Source: Brevibacillus panacihumi W25 (lineage in GTDB: Bacteria; Bacillota; Bacilli; Brevibacillales; Brevibacillaceae). From it: a stretch of 64,000 nt of DNA. Shown piece after piece: positions 1 to 7,348 of this stretch; position 1 is the first letter of the stretch; every line of letters starts with the position of its first letter. Below the pieces are notes generated by a model, which saw nothing but the letters and a program-made list of their open reading frames with translations, was not told the DNA's origin and ran no database searches. Where the stretch lies: positions 1,301,501 to 1,365,500 of the forward strand of contig NZ_KI629785.1 of assembly GCF_000503775.1 (NCBI RefSeq). The letters run 5' to 3'. Position numbers and translations under genes: made by a program.

Positions 1-281
1 AGCCCCAGCACTCCGGCGGTAAAAGGGCCCAAAGAAATGCCGATCGCCGGCAAGCCGTAGAAAAGGAAGTACAACTGCACCAGGAGCGGCGTGCTGCGGA
101 CGAATTCGATCACTCCGGTGAAAATCAGCGAGATCAAGCGATTCTTGGAACGGCGCCCCATCGCCAGGAGCAAACCTCCCACCAATGCGATGGCAAAGCC
201 GACGATTGTCGCTAGGATGGTCATTTTCATCGCGTCTAGAATGTACGGCAGGGTACTCCAGGTAAAACTCCAACTCCACAT
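1..281 (-). CDS. ehuD: Ectoine/hydroxyectoine-type ABC importer permease EhuD (3' end cut by window)
   Basis: Inner-membrane permease of a polar amino-acid/ectoine ABC importer. The first 93 residues are in the window. They begin MWSWSF and hold a membrane span (MTILATIVGFAIALVGG) followed by the EFVRSTPLLVQLYFLFY stretch typical of HisM-type permeases. The ATG lies 3 bases after the stop of the partner permease, so the two are almost certainly co-translated. The family resemblance is to EhuD/GlnP-like subunits; the ectoine assignment is inferred from the adjacent EhuC- and EhuB-like proteins. The C-terminal half, including the EAA loop, lies outside the window. Confidence 0.8.
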   Translation of the reverse strand, partial: MWSWSFTWSTLPYILDAMKMTILATIVGFAIALVGGLLLAMGRRSKNRLISLIFTGVIEFVRSTPLLVQLYFLFYGLPAIGISLGPFTAGVLG

Positions 282-284
282 CGC

Positions 285-932
285 CTACACCCTCCCCGCA
301 GAAAAACGACGTTCCAGCCAACGCATCATCAATGTCAACGGGTATGCCATGACAAAGTACATCAACAAAATAAGACCAAATATTTCAAATGTTCTGGATG
401 CATCGAATGTGCGTAAGATCATCCCCTGATATGTCAGATCCGCCATCGTAATCAGGGAGACCAGGGATGTCCCTTTCAGCAGTTCAATGGCTAAATTGCT
501 GAAGGACGGGAGCATGATGACCATCGCTTGGGGCAAAATCACGCGTCTCATCCGCAGCATGGGGCTCATGTTCAACGCAATCGATGCTTCCGTCTGTCCT
601 TTGGGGACTGCGAGGATGGCGCTTCGCACTACTTCCGATCCATACGCTCCGTAGTTGAGGCCCAATGCTGCGACCCCGGCTGCCAGCGCAGTCAGCTCGA
701 TTCCCAGCAGCGGCAGTGCGTAGAACAGCCAGAACAACTGGACGATCAGCGAGGTGCCGCGAAAAACCTCCACGTAGACCGAGCTGACCAGACGAATGCT
801 TTTTCGGCGGGAAAGTCGGGCGAATCCCGCCAGAAACGAGAGCAGAAACGCAACGCCCATCGACAGTACGGTGACCTTGAGAGTCGTGACGGCTCCCTGA
901 TAAAGCAGCGGCAATAAATCGACAGACACCAT
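285..932 (-). CDS. ehuC: Ectoine/hydroxyectoine-type ABC importer permease EhuC
   Basis: Second membrane subunit of the same importer, 215 residues, full length for HisQ/M-type permeases. It shows an N-terminal span near residues 15-40, the VFRGTSLIVQLFWLFYALP stretch at about 56-74, and an EAA coupling loop at about 114-136 that contacts the ATPase. The order is binding protein, EhuC, EhuD on one minus-strand transcript; no ATPase gene is in view and it presumably lies beyond the left edge. Spacing to the binding-protein gene is about 30 bases. The substrate could also be another polar amino acid; the ectoine call rests on whole-operon similarity. Confidence 0.82.
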   Translation of the reverse strand: MVSVDLLPLLYQGAVTTLKVTVLSMGVAFLLSFLAGFARLSRRKSIRLVSSVYVEVFRGTSLIVQLFWLFYALPLLGIELTALAAGVAALGLNYGAYGSEVVRSAILAVPKGQTEASIALNMSPMLRMRRVILPQAMVIMLPSFSNLAIELLKGTSLVSLITMADLTYQGMILRTFDASRTFEIFGLILLMYFVMAYPLTLMMRWLERRFSAGRV

Positions 933-963
933 GATCCTTCATTCCTCTCCATTGCTGATTGCC

Positions 964-1869
964 TTATTCTTTGACTAATTCCTCTGCTGTCATCTCACCC
1001 GGCAATTCCTGCTCGGTAAAACCGAACGGCTCCAAAATTTTCAGCAGTTCCCCTGACTCCTTCAGCTTTTGCAGCTCCGCATTGTAGGCGGCGACAAAAT
1101 CTGCATCCTCTTTGCGGAAGGCGGCCGCACCGTAGCCACGGACACTTTTGCCGTCGATCTCAGGCTGAACAAAGTCCATCACTCGCTCCAGGCTGTCGTC
1201 CTTCGCACTATCCAGAACGGCTTGCAGAGAGGGGCCTGTCATCGTGATCGCATCCGCACGTGCGGATTGCAGAGCCGAGACCGCTGATGGCTGGTCGGGA
1301 ACGAGCACCATCTGTTCCTTTTTCACGCCGCTTTTCTCCAGATATTCAATCTCGATCGCTCCGCCCATCACGGCTATTTTGGCAGCAGGATTGGCTGCAA
1401 TGTCTGCGTAGCTTTTCAGGTTCAGCGGGTTCCCCTTCTTCACCGCAATCGCTTCTCCGATGCTGTACTCGGGATTGGCAAAAGCCACTTCCTGTGCTCG
1501 TTTCGGTGTGATGTACATGCCGGCGGTAATGATGTCAAAACGATTTGCCTTCAAGCCGGGAATCAGCGAGCCGAATTCGGTCAGGACACCGTTCATTTCC
1601 GGGATGCCCATGCGCTCCAGAACGACACGCGCTACCTCTACGGCTTCTCCCGTCAGCTTGCCGTCTGGTGTCGCATAGGCGTATGGCACCTCATTGGCGA
1701 AGCCGACTGTGACAAAGCCCTGCTGTTTCGCTTTTTCCAGCGTCGACCCTCCTGACGTCTGCTCTCCTCCCGGCGCTCCTGTCTGCGCTGTGTCCGCAGA
1801 ACAACCCGCAAACAACAGGCTGCTGGACAATATCGCCGTACATACGAATCTCATCATGCTTTTTTTCAT
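964..1869 (-). CDS. ehuB: Ectoine/hydroxyectoine-type ABC transporter substrate-binding lipoprotein EhuB
   Basis: Extracellular lipid-anchored solute receptor (SBP_bac_3 fold) delivering substrate to EhuC/D. I chose the ATG at 1869 because it follows a GGGGGAG ribosome binding site and opens a lipoprotein signal (MKKSMMRFVCTAILSSSLLF, then AGC with the lipidated Cys about residue 23). An upstream in-frame extension to 2079 would run through the terminator hairpin and is not credible. The mature protein has the expected features: GFANEVPYAYATPDGKLTGE near the N terminus and SVRGYGAAAFRKEDADF near the hinge. It is the first gene after a c-di-AMP riboswitch, which suggests it is an osmoprotectant receptor. 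Confidence 0.85.
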   Translation of the reverse strand: MKKSMMRFVCTAILSSSLLFAGCSADTAQTGAPGGEQTSGGSTLEKAKQQGFVTVGFANEVPYAYATPDGKLTGEAVEVARVVLERMGIPEMNGVLTEFGSLIPGLKANRFDIITAGMYITPKRAQEVAFANPEYSIGEAIAVKKGNPLNLKSYADIAANPAAKIAVMGGAIEIEYLEKSGVKKEQMVLVPDQPSAVSALQSARADAITMTGPSLQAVLDSAKDDSLERVMDFVQPEIDGKSVRGYGAAAFRKEDADFVAAYNAELQKLKESGELLKILEPFGFTEQELPGEMTAEELVKE

Positions 1870-1913
1870 TTCTTGCTCCCCCTTGTTAATTGGATACGGA
1901 TAAATTGGATACA

Positions 1914-1982
1914 ACAAAAAATCGGCGCATTGCTTCTTCCTGCCGAGGGCCATCCCGGGGGCAAAAGCAAATGCACCGATTG
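1914..1982 (-). terminator. Intrinsic terminator of the c-di-AMP riboswitch ahead of ehuB
   Basis: On the minus strand AATCGGTGCATTTGCTT pairs with AAGCAATGCGCCGATT (one bulge, one G-U) across a GC-rich loop and runs straight into six T residues. It lies between the riboswitch aptamer and the ehuB ribosome binding site, the position expected for the expression platform of an OFF switch. Confidence 0.75.
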
Positions 1983-2082
1983 TTCTACGTAAAGCAGGCA
2001 GCGCAAAAGAAACCTCCTTGTTTGGAGCTCTTCCAAACAAACAAGTGCTGCGATTCCCTGCGAAAAGGTGTTCATACATGAT

Positions 2083-2203
2083 CTGCTTTAGCCGACGAGG
2101 TTAGCTGACGGGTAGGATGGCAGTTTGGCATCCCTTCTGCTTGATGCAGAATTAACCCCAGAGGTGGTTCCCCCGCTTCCGTCCTGAACGGAACTAGGCC
2201 CAT
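2083..2203 (-). promoter_or_regulatory. c-di-AMP riboswitch (ydaO/yuaA class) upstream of ehuBCD
   Basis: Read on the minus strand, the leader has the conserved blocks of the ydaO/yuaA aptamer in order: GGGGGAACCAC, TGGGGTTAAT, a variable AGCAGAAGGGATGCC arm, then CTACCCGTCAGCTAACCTCG closing the pseudosymmetric core. The same blocks recur at 56832-56952 upstream of the opuC operon. Known members bind cyclic di-AMP and turn off genes for osmolyte and potassium uptake. The terminator at 1914-1982 provides the off state. Confidence 0.88.
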
Positions 2204-2596
2204 ATTTGATTGGCAGGTGGATCTGTACTCCTTTCATGAAGCCGTTATGGTTAACACGCGTTTTATGTTAGCACAGGCTCGACGGGGACTCATCCTTGAT
2301 AATCAACGATATGCGGCCTTCAGGTCCCCTCAGGCAGAGTTAACCGTAATTACCGGATGTATCCAAAAAGTTCCTCCCAGATCCTGCCCTGTCCAATCTG
2401 GTTGAAAATGTTTAGGGGGTGTCGTCGAGCTGCAGTGGTGGGGAGGCGGGATCTTGTCCCAACCAGCCCAAACATAGTTGTACAAGTAGGGGGTGAACAG
2501 TTTCCTCCACGGGTTTTTCCCAAAAAGGGGATCGTTCTACCCGGCTACCAATAGAGTAAAGCCATTTCCATGAAAAATGGCCAGCCAGTTTTTTCT
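2204..2596. other. Gene-free leader region upstream of the ehu riboswitch
   Basis: About 390 bases with no convincing gene. The ehu promoter must lie here; on the minus strand an extended -10-like TGCTAACAT near 2255 is the best candidate but has no good -35. A segment near 2425-2450 (AGCTGCAGTGGTGGGGAGG) resembles the left end of the 228-bp element, so a decayed fragment may be present. A hairpin (CAGCCAG/CTGGCTG around six A/T) sits at about 2582-2602. Confidence 0.4.
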
Positions 2597-2733
2597 GGCT
2601 GACCTCATAATACGAAAAAGGGAAGAACGCTCAGGCGGGTTGGGATCTTCGCTGGGGGTCATCCCTGGCCGCCTTCATTGCAAAGGCGGAACCGCGACCA
2701 AAAGTAGCCCACTTCGAAGAAGTGATTCAGGGT
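2597..2733 (+). repeat. Left 137 bp of a 228-bp inverted-repeat element, split by a group II intron
   Basis: This segment aligns with the first 137 bases of the three intact copies at 43888, 53206 and 60376 (AAAAAGG.GAGAACGCTC, GGGTTGGGATCTTCGCTG, AAAGGCGGAACCGCG, AGAAGTGATTCAGGGT). It stops at the T of CAGGGT. The remaining 91 bases resume at 5997, so left plus right is exactly 228 bases, the length of each intact copy. The outermost bases of this end are the most diverged of the four copies. Confidence 0.85.
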
Positions 2734-2800
2734 GTAGAGTAGAGAACTGACGTTTTCTGGCGACCGTTTGGTCGCCTTACTCCTTTCAGTTCCCCTTATC

Positions 2801-2834
2801 AAACCGTACGTGAGGTTCTCCCTCATACGGCTTT
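2801..2834 (-). ncRNA. Group II intron domain V (catalytic hairpin)
   Basis: On the minus strand AAGCCGTATGAGGG, loop AGAA, then CCTCACGTACGGTTT form the highly conserved domain V hairpin, carrying the AGC-type triad near its base and the two-base bulge before the distal stem. Just after it, GAACTGAAAGG...GTCAGTTC forms domain VI. This is the strongest sequence evidence that the surrounding element is a group II intron. Confidence 0.85.
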
Positions 2835-4166
2835 CCGATGTTCTTCTTTTCTTGGCATTCGGTTATCGCGTACGGCAAGCTTCACAAGAATTCCTCTTGT
2901 AGCTTTTGCTATCTCTCTCATCCGCGCATGTCTCGCTTGTTTATTCCTTTTCTTGTTGTTAAAGAGCACAAGTCTTGTCAGAACATACCAGTCGATGCGA
3001 CATAACCACTTAGCTCCTATGGGTGAAAGTGAGTAATAATTCTTGAAACCTTGAAGTTTTCGATTCAGCCCTTGTATCAGCTCGTCTAGTGACCAGTACA
3101 ACTTGTTGCGCGGTTTGGTATACTCTTTGATTTTCCTTCTCATTTCCTTCATAGCCTTCTTGCTCGGAATGTGTGACATGACGTACATTTTCTTTCCACC
3201 CTTGAGAAGAATGGGAAATTTTCGATGGTGTAAACCAAGGAAGTCAAAGCCCGTCGTATTGTCCCAGATATTAACCAGTCGAGACTTTTCTTTACTAAGT
3301 GTAAGGTCCAGTTTGTTTAGTACCGCTTTTATGACTTGTATACTTTCCAAAGCGTCTTGTTTCGATCTACACATGATTACAAAATCATCCGCATATCGGA
3401 TCAGCTTCCCAAGATGAGTGAATTGCTTCTCCCAAATCGTGTCCATGTAGTCCAAATAAATATTTGCCAACAGTGGAGAGATTACCCCTCCTTGCGGAGT
3501 GCCCCATTCGGTTTCATGAAACTGTACATCTTCCATGACGCCCGCACGGAGCCAGTTCCGAATCAGCTTTAGTATCCTGCGATCAGAAATCCTTTTCTCT
3601 ACTAGCTTCATGAGCTTTTCCTGATTAATGTTGTCAAAGTATCCTTTGATGTCTACATCGACTACCCAGGAGGCCGTCCTGCTGGTTTTCTTGATTTGTG
3701 TAATCGCCTGGTGGGCATTTCGTTTGGGACGGAATCCGTATGAGCAATCTTTGAAATCGGCTTCAAAGATAGGCTCAATAACCATCTTGGTTGCCATCTG
3801 AACAACACGATCTCGGATGGTCGGGATACCAAGCGGTCTTTGTTTCCCATCCGCTTTCGGGATGTACGTGCGCCGCACAGGAGATGGATGATATTGCTTA
3901 CCCTTCAGGTCGAGATAAATTTCGTTGAGAAATTTACTTTCCCCATACTCCTGAACGATTCTTTCAATTGTCTGTCCATCTATCCCGCCGCTACCTTTAT
4001 TGGCTCGAACTCTACGCCACGCTTCCGCAAGAATATCTGGCCGGTACACTTTGTCATACAGAGCATGAAATCGCCGTTTTGGATTTTCCTTGGCACAAAG
4101 ATATAGGGTTGTCCAAAGTTGTCGAGCTTTTACATTGGTGTAGTTAGCAAGTTTACTTGCATTCAC
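2823..4166 (-). CDS. ltrA: Group II intron-encoded reverse transcriptase/maturase (LtrA-like)
   Basis: 447-residue reverse transcriptase that helps splicing and retrohoming of its host intron. Visible blocks: KGSGGIDG (58-64), RRTYIPKADGKQRPLGIP (RT1/2, about 98-115), DVDIKGYFDNI (RT3, about 170-180), GTPQGGVISPLLANIYL (222-238), the active-site YADD at 258-261, then an X/thumb region (WSLDELIQGLNRKLQGFKNYY). There is no C-terminal Cys-pair HNH domain, so it is an endonuclease-lacking type. It has its own AAAGGAGGTAAG site and appears intact. Its stop lies 22 bases inside the edge of domain V, unusually close. Confidence 0.92.
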   Translation of the reverse strand: MNASKLANYTNVKARQLWTTLYLCAKENPKRRFHALYDKVYRPDILAEAWRRVRANKGSGGIDGQTIERIVQEYGESKFLNEIYLDLKGKQYHPSPVRRTYIPKADGKQRPLGIPTIRDRVVQMATKMVIEPIFEADFKDCSYGFRPKRNAHQAITQIKKTSRTASWVVDVDIKGYFDNINQEKLMKLVEKRISDRRILKLIRNWLRAGVMEDVQFHETEWGTPQGGVISPLLANIYLDYMDTIWEKQFTHLGKLIRYADDFVIMCRSKQDALESIQVIKAVLNKLDLTLSKEKSRLVNIWDNTTGFDFLGLHHRKFPILLKGGKKMYVMSHIPSKKAMKEMRRKIKEYTKPRNKLYWSLDELIQGLNRKLQGFKNYYSLSPIGAKWLCRIDWYVLTRLVLFNNKKRNKQARHARMREIAKATRGILVKLAVRDNRMPRKEEHRKAV

Positions 4167-4309
4167 TCACTCTTACCTCCTTTCAACCCAAGAACAAAGC
4201 AGGGTTCCTTCCCTCCACAAGGTTGTGTTGTCCTTATGTTCAACGGTACTATAAACCCCTCCGACTCCCTCTCTGCCGTCCACCCTTTCGCATGTGCTTA
4301 TAGGCTTTC

Positions 4310-4378
4310 GCTTTACACCCCAACGGGGTGTGCAGAGTAGGGTCTCCCCAGTTCCGTTAACTACTTTCTCAGCGTACC
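4310..4378. repeat. 69-bp direct repeat, left copy flanking the IS3 element
   Basis: Identical to 5626-5694 (starts GCTTTACACCCCAACG, ends TCAGCGTACC). Outside the repeats the left side continues as intron sequence and the right side as intron sequence, so the IS3-bearing block lies between two copies of one intron segment. Confidence 0.85.
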
Positions 4379-4459
4379 TGGATCGGCTACACTGAATTGG
4401 ACAATTCTCTTAAGGTCTAGTAGATTGAAATCAAATCGACAAGGAACGGAGAGAATGTC

Positions 4460-4744
4460 ATGCAGAAACGTGAGCGTCGGTCATTTACAGACGAGTTCAA
4501 GCAGCAGATGGTTCAACTTTACGAGAATGGGAAACCGCGTGCAGATATTTTGAGAGAATATGATCTGAGTGCATCTGCGTTTGACCGTTGGGTCAAACAG
4601 AGTAGAACAACAGGTTCTTTCAAAGAAAAAGACAACCGAACCGAGGAAGAAAAGGAACTCAGAGCGCTGCGTAAGGAAATCCAACGGTTGAAGATGGAAA
4701 ACGATATTTTAAAGCAAGCAGCGCTGATCTTCGGACGAAATTAA
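4460..4744 (+). CDS. IS3-family transposase OrfA (DNA-binding subunit)
   Basis: 94-residue OrfA that recognises the IS ends. It has an N-terminal helix-turn-helix of the HTH_Tnp_1 type (RSFTDEFKQQMVQLYENG, then DILREYDLSASAFDRWVKQ at about 30-48) and a C-terminal leucine-zipper-like coiled coil (ELRALRKEIQRLKMENDIL) ending AALIFGRN, the standard IS3 OrfA tail. The stop at 4744 lies within the upstream open extension of OrfB, consistent with programmed -1 frameshifting to make the OrfAB transposase. Preceded by AAGGAACGGAGAG. Confidence 0.9.
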   Translation: MQKRERRSFTDEFKQQMVQLYENGKPRADILREYDLSASAFDRWVKQSRTTGSFKEKDNRTEEEKELRALRKEIQRLKMENDILKQAALIFGRN

Positions 4745-4785
4745 CGGTAATCCAGCAAAACGCTCATAAGTATCCCATATCGGCC

Positions 4786-5583
4786 ATGTGCAAGATCCTT
4801 CAGGTCAATAGGAGTACCTACTACTACGAGAGTAATGAGCAATCATCTGTCAATGATGAAGTAGAACAAGCAATTATCCGTATTTTTGAAGAGAATCAGC
4901 GCGTGTATGGAGCAAGGAAAATCAAAGCAAAACTTCAAGAAGAGGGAATGACGGTTTCCAGACGGCGCATTGGACGTCTGATGAAGAAAAACGGCCTGGT
5001 CTCGGTCTACACAGTGGCGCAGTATAAACCGCATATGTCGTCATGTAACGAATCGCCGATCCAGAACGAACTGAATCGCGAGTTTGCGAAAGAAGCACCA
5101 CTGGAAGCCGTTGTGAGTGACTTGACATACGTTCGGGTCGCAAATAAATGGCACTATATTTGTTTGCTCGTGGACTTATTTAATCGGGAGATCATCGGTT
5201 ACAGCTGCGGAAAATTTAAAGATGCCGCACTAGTCTATCAAGCATTTGCAAGCGTAAAAGGAGATCTACGCCAAATCCAGCTTTTTCACACAGATCGTGG
5301 CAGTGAGTTTAGAAATCTCACGATTGATGAAGTGATCAACACGTTCAAGATCAAGCGTTCATTGAGTATGAAAGGCTGTCCCTATGACAATGCAGTTGCG
5401 GAGGCAACCTTTAAGCTGATCAAAGCCGAGTTCGTGAGAAATCGCAAATTTGAATCGCTATCTCAGTTAAAGCAAGAGCTAGGAACATACGTCAAATGGT
5501 TTAACGAAGCAAGGATTCATTCCACACTAGGATATCTAAGCCCATTAGCGTACAAAGAGAAGGCACTTAAGAAATCTGTCTAG
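4786..5583 (+). CDS. IS3-family transposase OrfB (DDE integrase domain)
   Basis: 265-residue catalytic part. The N-terminal HTH_21 region (RIFEENQRVYGARKIKAKLQ) is followed by an rve-type DDE core: first Asp in VVSDLTYVR, second in FHTDRGSEF, Glu in NAVAEATFKLIKAE, and a C-terminal FNEARIHSTLGYLSP motif. The reading frame is open upstream of the ATG (TVIQQNAHKYPISA) and overlaps OrfA, so it is probably made mainly as an OrfAB fusion. No damage is seen. Confidence 0.9.
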   Translation: MCKILQVNRSTYYYESNEQSSVNDEVEQAIIRIFEENQRVYGARKIKAKLQEEGMTVSRRRIGRLMKKNGLVSVYTVAQYKPHMSSCNESPIQNELNREFAKEAPLEAVVSDLTYVRVANKWHYICLLVDLFNREIIGYSCGKFKDAALVYQAFASVKGDLRQIQLFHTDRGSEFRNLTIDEVINTFKIKRSLSMKGCPYDNAVAEATFKLIKAEFVRNRKFESLSQLKQELGTYVKWFNEARIHSTLGYLSPLAYKEKALKKSV

Positions 5584-5625
5584 TCAGGTGTTGACAATCC
5601 AAGGACAACTATTCTGACACAGGGG

Positions 5626-5694
5626 GCTTTACACCCCAACGGGGTGTGCAGAGTAGGGTCTCCCCAGTTCCGTTAACTACTTTCTCAGCGTACC
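5626..5694. repeat. 69-bp direct repeat, right copy flanking the IS3 element
   Basis: Identical to 4310-4378. Far longer than the 3-5-bp target duplications made by IS3-family elements. Confidence 0.85.
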
Positions 5695-5996
5695 GCTCCC
5701 CATACTCCGGGAGGTTCCTTGATGCTGTCTCCAAGTTCTACACATCGTCCATGGACTTCGCCTGCGGCCACCGGGCTCGTCTCCTCCTTGTCCATCCACT
5801 GATGGTCCCTTTAACGAAGCGGCAGGATTCACTTTATGTTACGGTCCGCTGATTTGCTCGCTCCCTTACGGGATACTTTGTCACAGGGCTTCAACCTTAG
5901 GATCTCTCCACCAGTTGCCTGTCAGCTACGAGGCGACTTGGCTCTTACCTCGGTTGGACTTTCACCAACTAGTAATTAACGGCTTTCTGGGCTCGC

Positions 5997-6087
5997 TGGC
6001 CGCTAAATGCGTGTTCCGCCTTTTCCATTACGGCTTGGTCAAGATCCCAAATGCCTTCGCTTTTCTCCTCTTTTTCCTCGGCCAGCT
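5997..6087 (+). repeat. Right 91 bp of the 228-bp inverted-repeat element, resumed after the intron
   Basis: Begins TGGCCGCTAAATGCGTG and ends CTTTTTCCTCGGCCAGCT. It matches bases 138-228 of the intact copies. Together with 2597-2733 it rebuilds one complete element. It lies 50 bases downstream of the CapA-like gene, the same position the intact copies take relative to their upstream minus-strand genes. Confidence 0.87.
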
Positions 6088-6136
6088 TCACTCGATCTCC
6101 GAGCTAATGGTATGTGGGTTTCTCAGGGTGTCTTTC

Positions 6137-7159
6137 TTATTTCTTGGTCACGACTCCGTCCGCATCTACCTTGGCATCAAATGAAATCTGGTTCAGCTTT
6201 TCGATCATCCGCTTTTTGCCCGCTGCATCCATGGGTACGGGCTGGCCGTTGACGATTTTCACGGGGATGACGCTGGTCTTTATACCTTGATCCTGATCGG
6301 CAAATGCCAGCTTGACCATGATCGCCTCGCGACCTTTGGGGTTGTAGGAGGTGGTGAACACGAAATTGCCGACACTGTAGTAGATGGGAGCATCCTTGTA
6401 GAACTCAATGCCCATCACCGAGTGCGGATGCGAGCCGACGACGGCATCGACGCCGCTGTCGATCAGCTTGCGGGCAATCGCACGCGCGTATGGTTCGGGA
6501 ACATCCTTGTATTCCAGATTCCAATGCATGACAGCGATGGTGATGTCTGCGACCTCTGACGCTTTTTTCACATACGTCAGCATCGGTTCATCCGTGTAGG
6601 CATGCGCAAGTCCTGGCTTGTTTTTCCCGGCGAACCACTGGCGATTGGGAAGAACGCGGCTCAACCCAAGCACGGCGATCCGTTTGCCCTTGATCGTCGT
6701 CAGATAAGGGGCGAACGCCTCCGCCTCTTTTTTTCCCGCTCCCACCCAGGCGATTTGGTTTGTCTCCAGATGCTGGATCGTGTCAAACAGCGCATCCATT
6801 CCGTAATCCAGCGAGTGGTTGTTCGCCAGGTTGACGACATCGAATCCAGCATTCGTCAAGCCTTTTAGCGTTTCCGGCTTGGAGCGGTAGGCAAATTCTT
6901 TCGGCTCTGCTTTTCCCCGCGTGCTCACGGATGTTTCCAGATTCCCGATCGTCAAATCCGCCTGCTGCAAGATCGCGGCTGTCTTTTGAAACGGGTAGTC
7001 CACCCCATGCTTGGCGATCTGTGCACCGACGCTTTTGTCCAGCATGATATCCCCGACAAAGACGATTTGGAGCTCTTCCGTCTGCATCTGCTGCTGCGCA
7101 GGCTGGTTCGTCTGTTCCGTGGCCATGACGAGTCCGGGAGCACCTCCGGCTACAGTCAA
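6137..7159 (-). CDS. CapA-family (PGA_cap) metallophosphatase-like protein, start uncertain
   Basis: Exported protein of the calcineurin-like CapA/PgsA fold, a family linked to poly-gamma-glutamate capsule anchoring but with many members of unknown role. Motifs in order: VGDIMLDKSVG, IGNLETSVS, NLANNHSLDYG, MHWNLEY and GSHPHSVMG, all metal-site blocks. The listed start is a TTG inside a likely signal peptide; the same frame continues upstream as SKIRSLQITLAAWGLTCLL with no ATG/GTG/TTG at its head. A GTG with a GAGGTG site sits one base out of frame, so a 1-bp insertion near 7205 may have broken the start. No pgs genes are nearby. Confidence 0.8.
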   Translation of the reverse strand: MTVAGGAPGLVMATEQTNQPAQQQMQTEELQIVFVGDIMLDKSVGAQIAKHGVDYPFQKTAAILQQADLTIGNLETSVSTRGKAEPKEFAYRSKPETLKGLTNAGFDVVNLANNHSLDYGMDALFDTIQHLETNQIAWVGAGKKEAEAFAPYLTTIKGKRIAVLGLSRVLPNRQWFAGKNKPGLAHAYTDEPMLTYVKKASEVADITIAVMHWNLEYKDVPEPYARAIARKLIDSGVDAVVGSHPHSVMGIEFYKDAPIYYSVGNFVFTTSYNPKGREAIMVKLAFADQDQGIKTSVIPVKIVNGQPVPMDAAGKKRMIEKLNQISFDAKVDADGVVTKK

Positions 7160-7348
7160 CAGGCATGTGAGTCCCCATGCTGCCAGCGTTATTTGAAGGC
7201 TTCGGATCTTGCTTCACCTCATTCCTTTCCCTATTTGCCTTCATTCTAGGAAAAGGAGCGTGTGAAGCCTGTTGAAGGATGTCCGGCGCGAGAAGAAATT
7301 TATCGTGCCAAACCGACGCAAAATGTGGATTTTTTTACCATCCCCCGA

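Larger units (their letters stand above)
4379..5625 (+). mobile_element. IS3-family insertion sequence inside the group II intron
   Basis: About 1.25 kb with two overlapping transposase frames in IS3 layout. The ends are TGGATCGGCTACACTGAATT on the left and, reversed, CCCCTGTGTCAGAATAGTTG on the right; they share only weak inverted similarity (CTGAAT/CAGAAT), so the exact termini may be a few bases inside these limits. It interrupts the intron upstream of the maturase gene and is opposite in orientation. Both frames look intact, so the element may be active. Confidence 0.8.
2734..5996 (-). mobile_element. Group II intron (with an IS3-family insertion inside it)
   Basis: Minus-strand ribozyme retroelement. 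The 5' end at 5996 reads GCGAGCCCAGAAAG and is followed by TTGGTGAAAGTCCAAC, a typical domain I stem. The 3' side has a 34-base domain V (2801-2834) and a domain VI stem ending TCTAC at 2734. The boundaries come from comparison with intact copies of the interrupted element: the exons ...GCGGCCA and ACCCTGAA join to the uninterrupted sequence with nothing lost or duplicated, as expected from retrohoming. The GUGYG 5' consensus is relaxed (GCGAG). Without the IS3 element and one 69-bp repeat the intron would be about 1.95 kb. Confidence 0.85.

Noticed and set aside
964-2079. Longer ehuB starting at 2079
   Set aside because: The extension runs through the riboswitch terminator and has no signal peptide at its head; the ATG at 1869 has a good ribosome binding site and lipoprotein signal.
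2425-2460. Fifth copy of the 228-bp element
   Set aside because: Only a short AGCTGCAGTGGTGGGGAGG match to the left end is present; the rest does not align.
4310-5694. Simple target-site duplication of the IS3 element
   Set aside because: 69 bp is far too long for this family, and extra bases lie between repeats and the likely IS ends.
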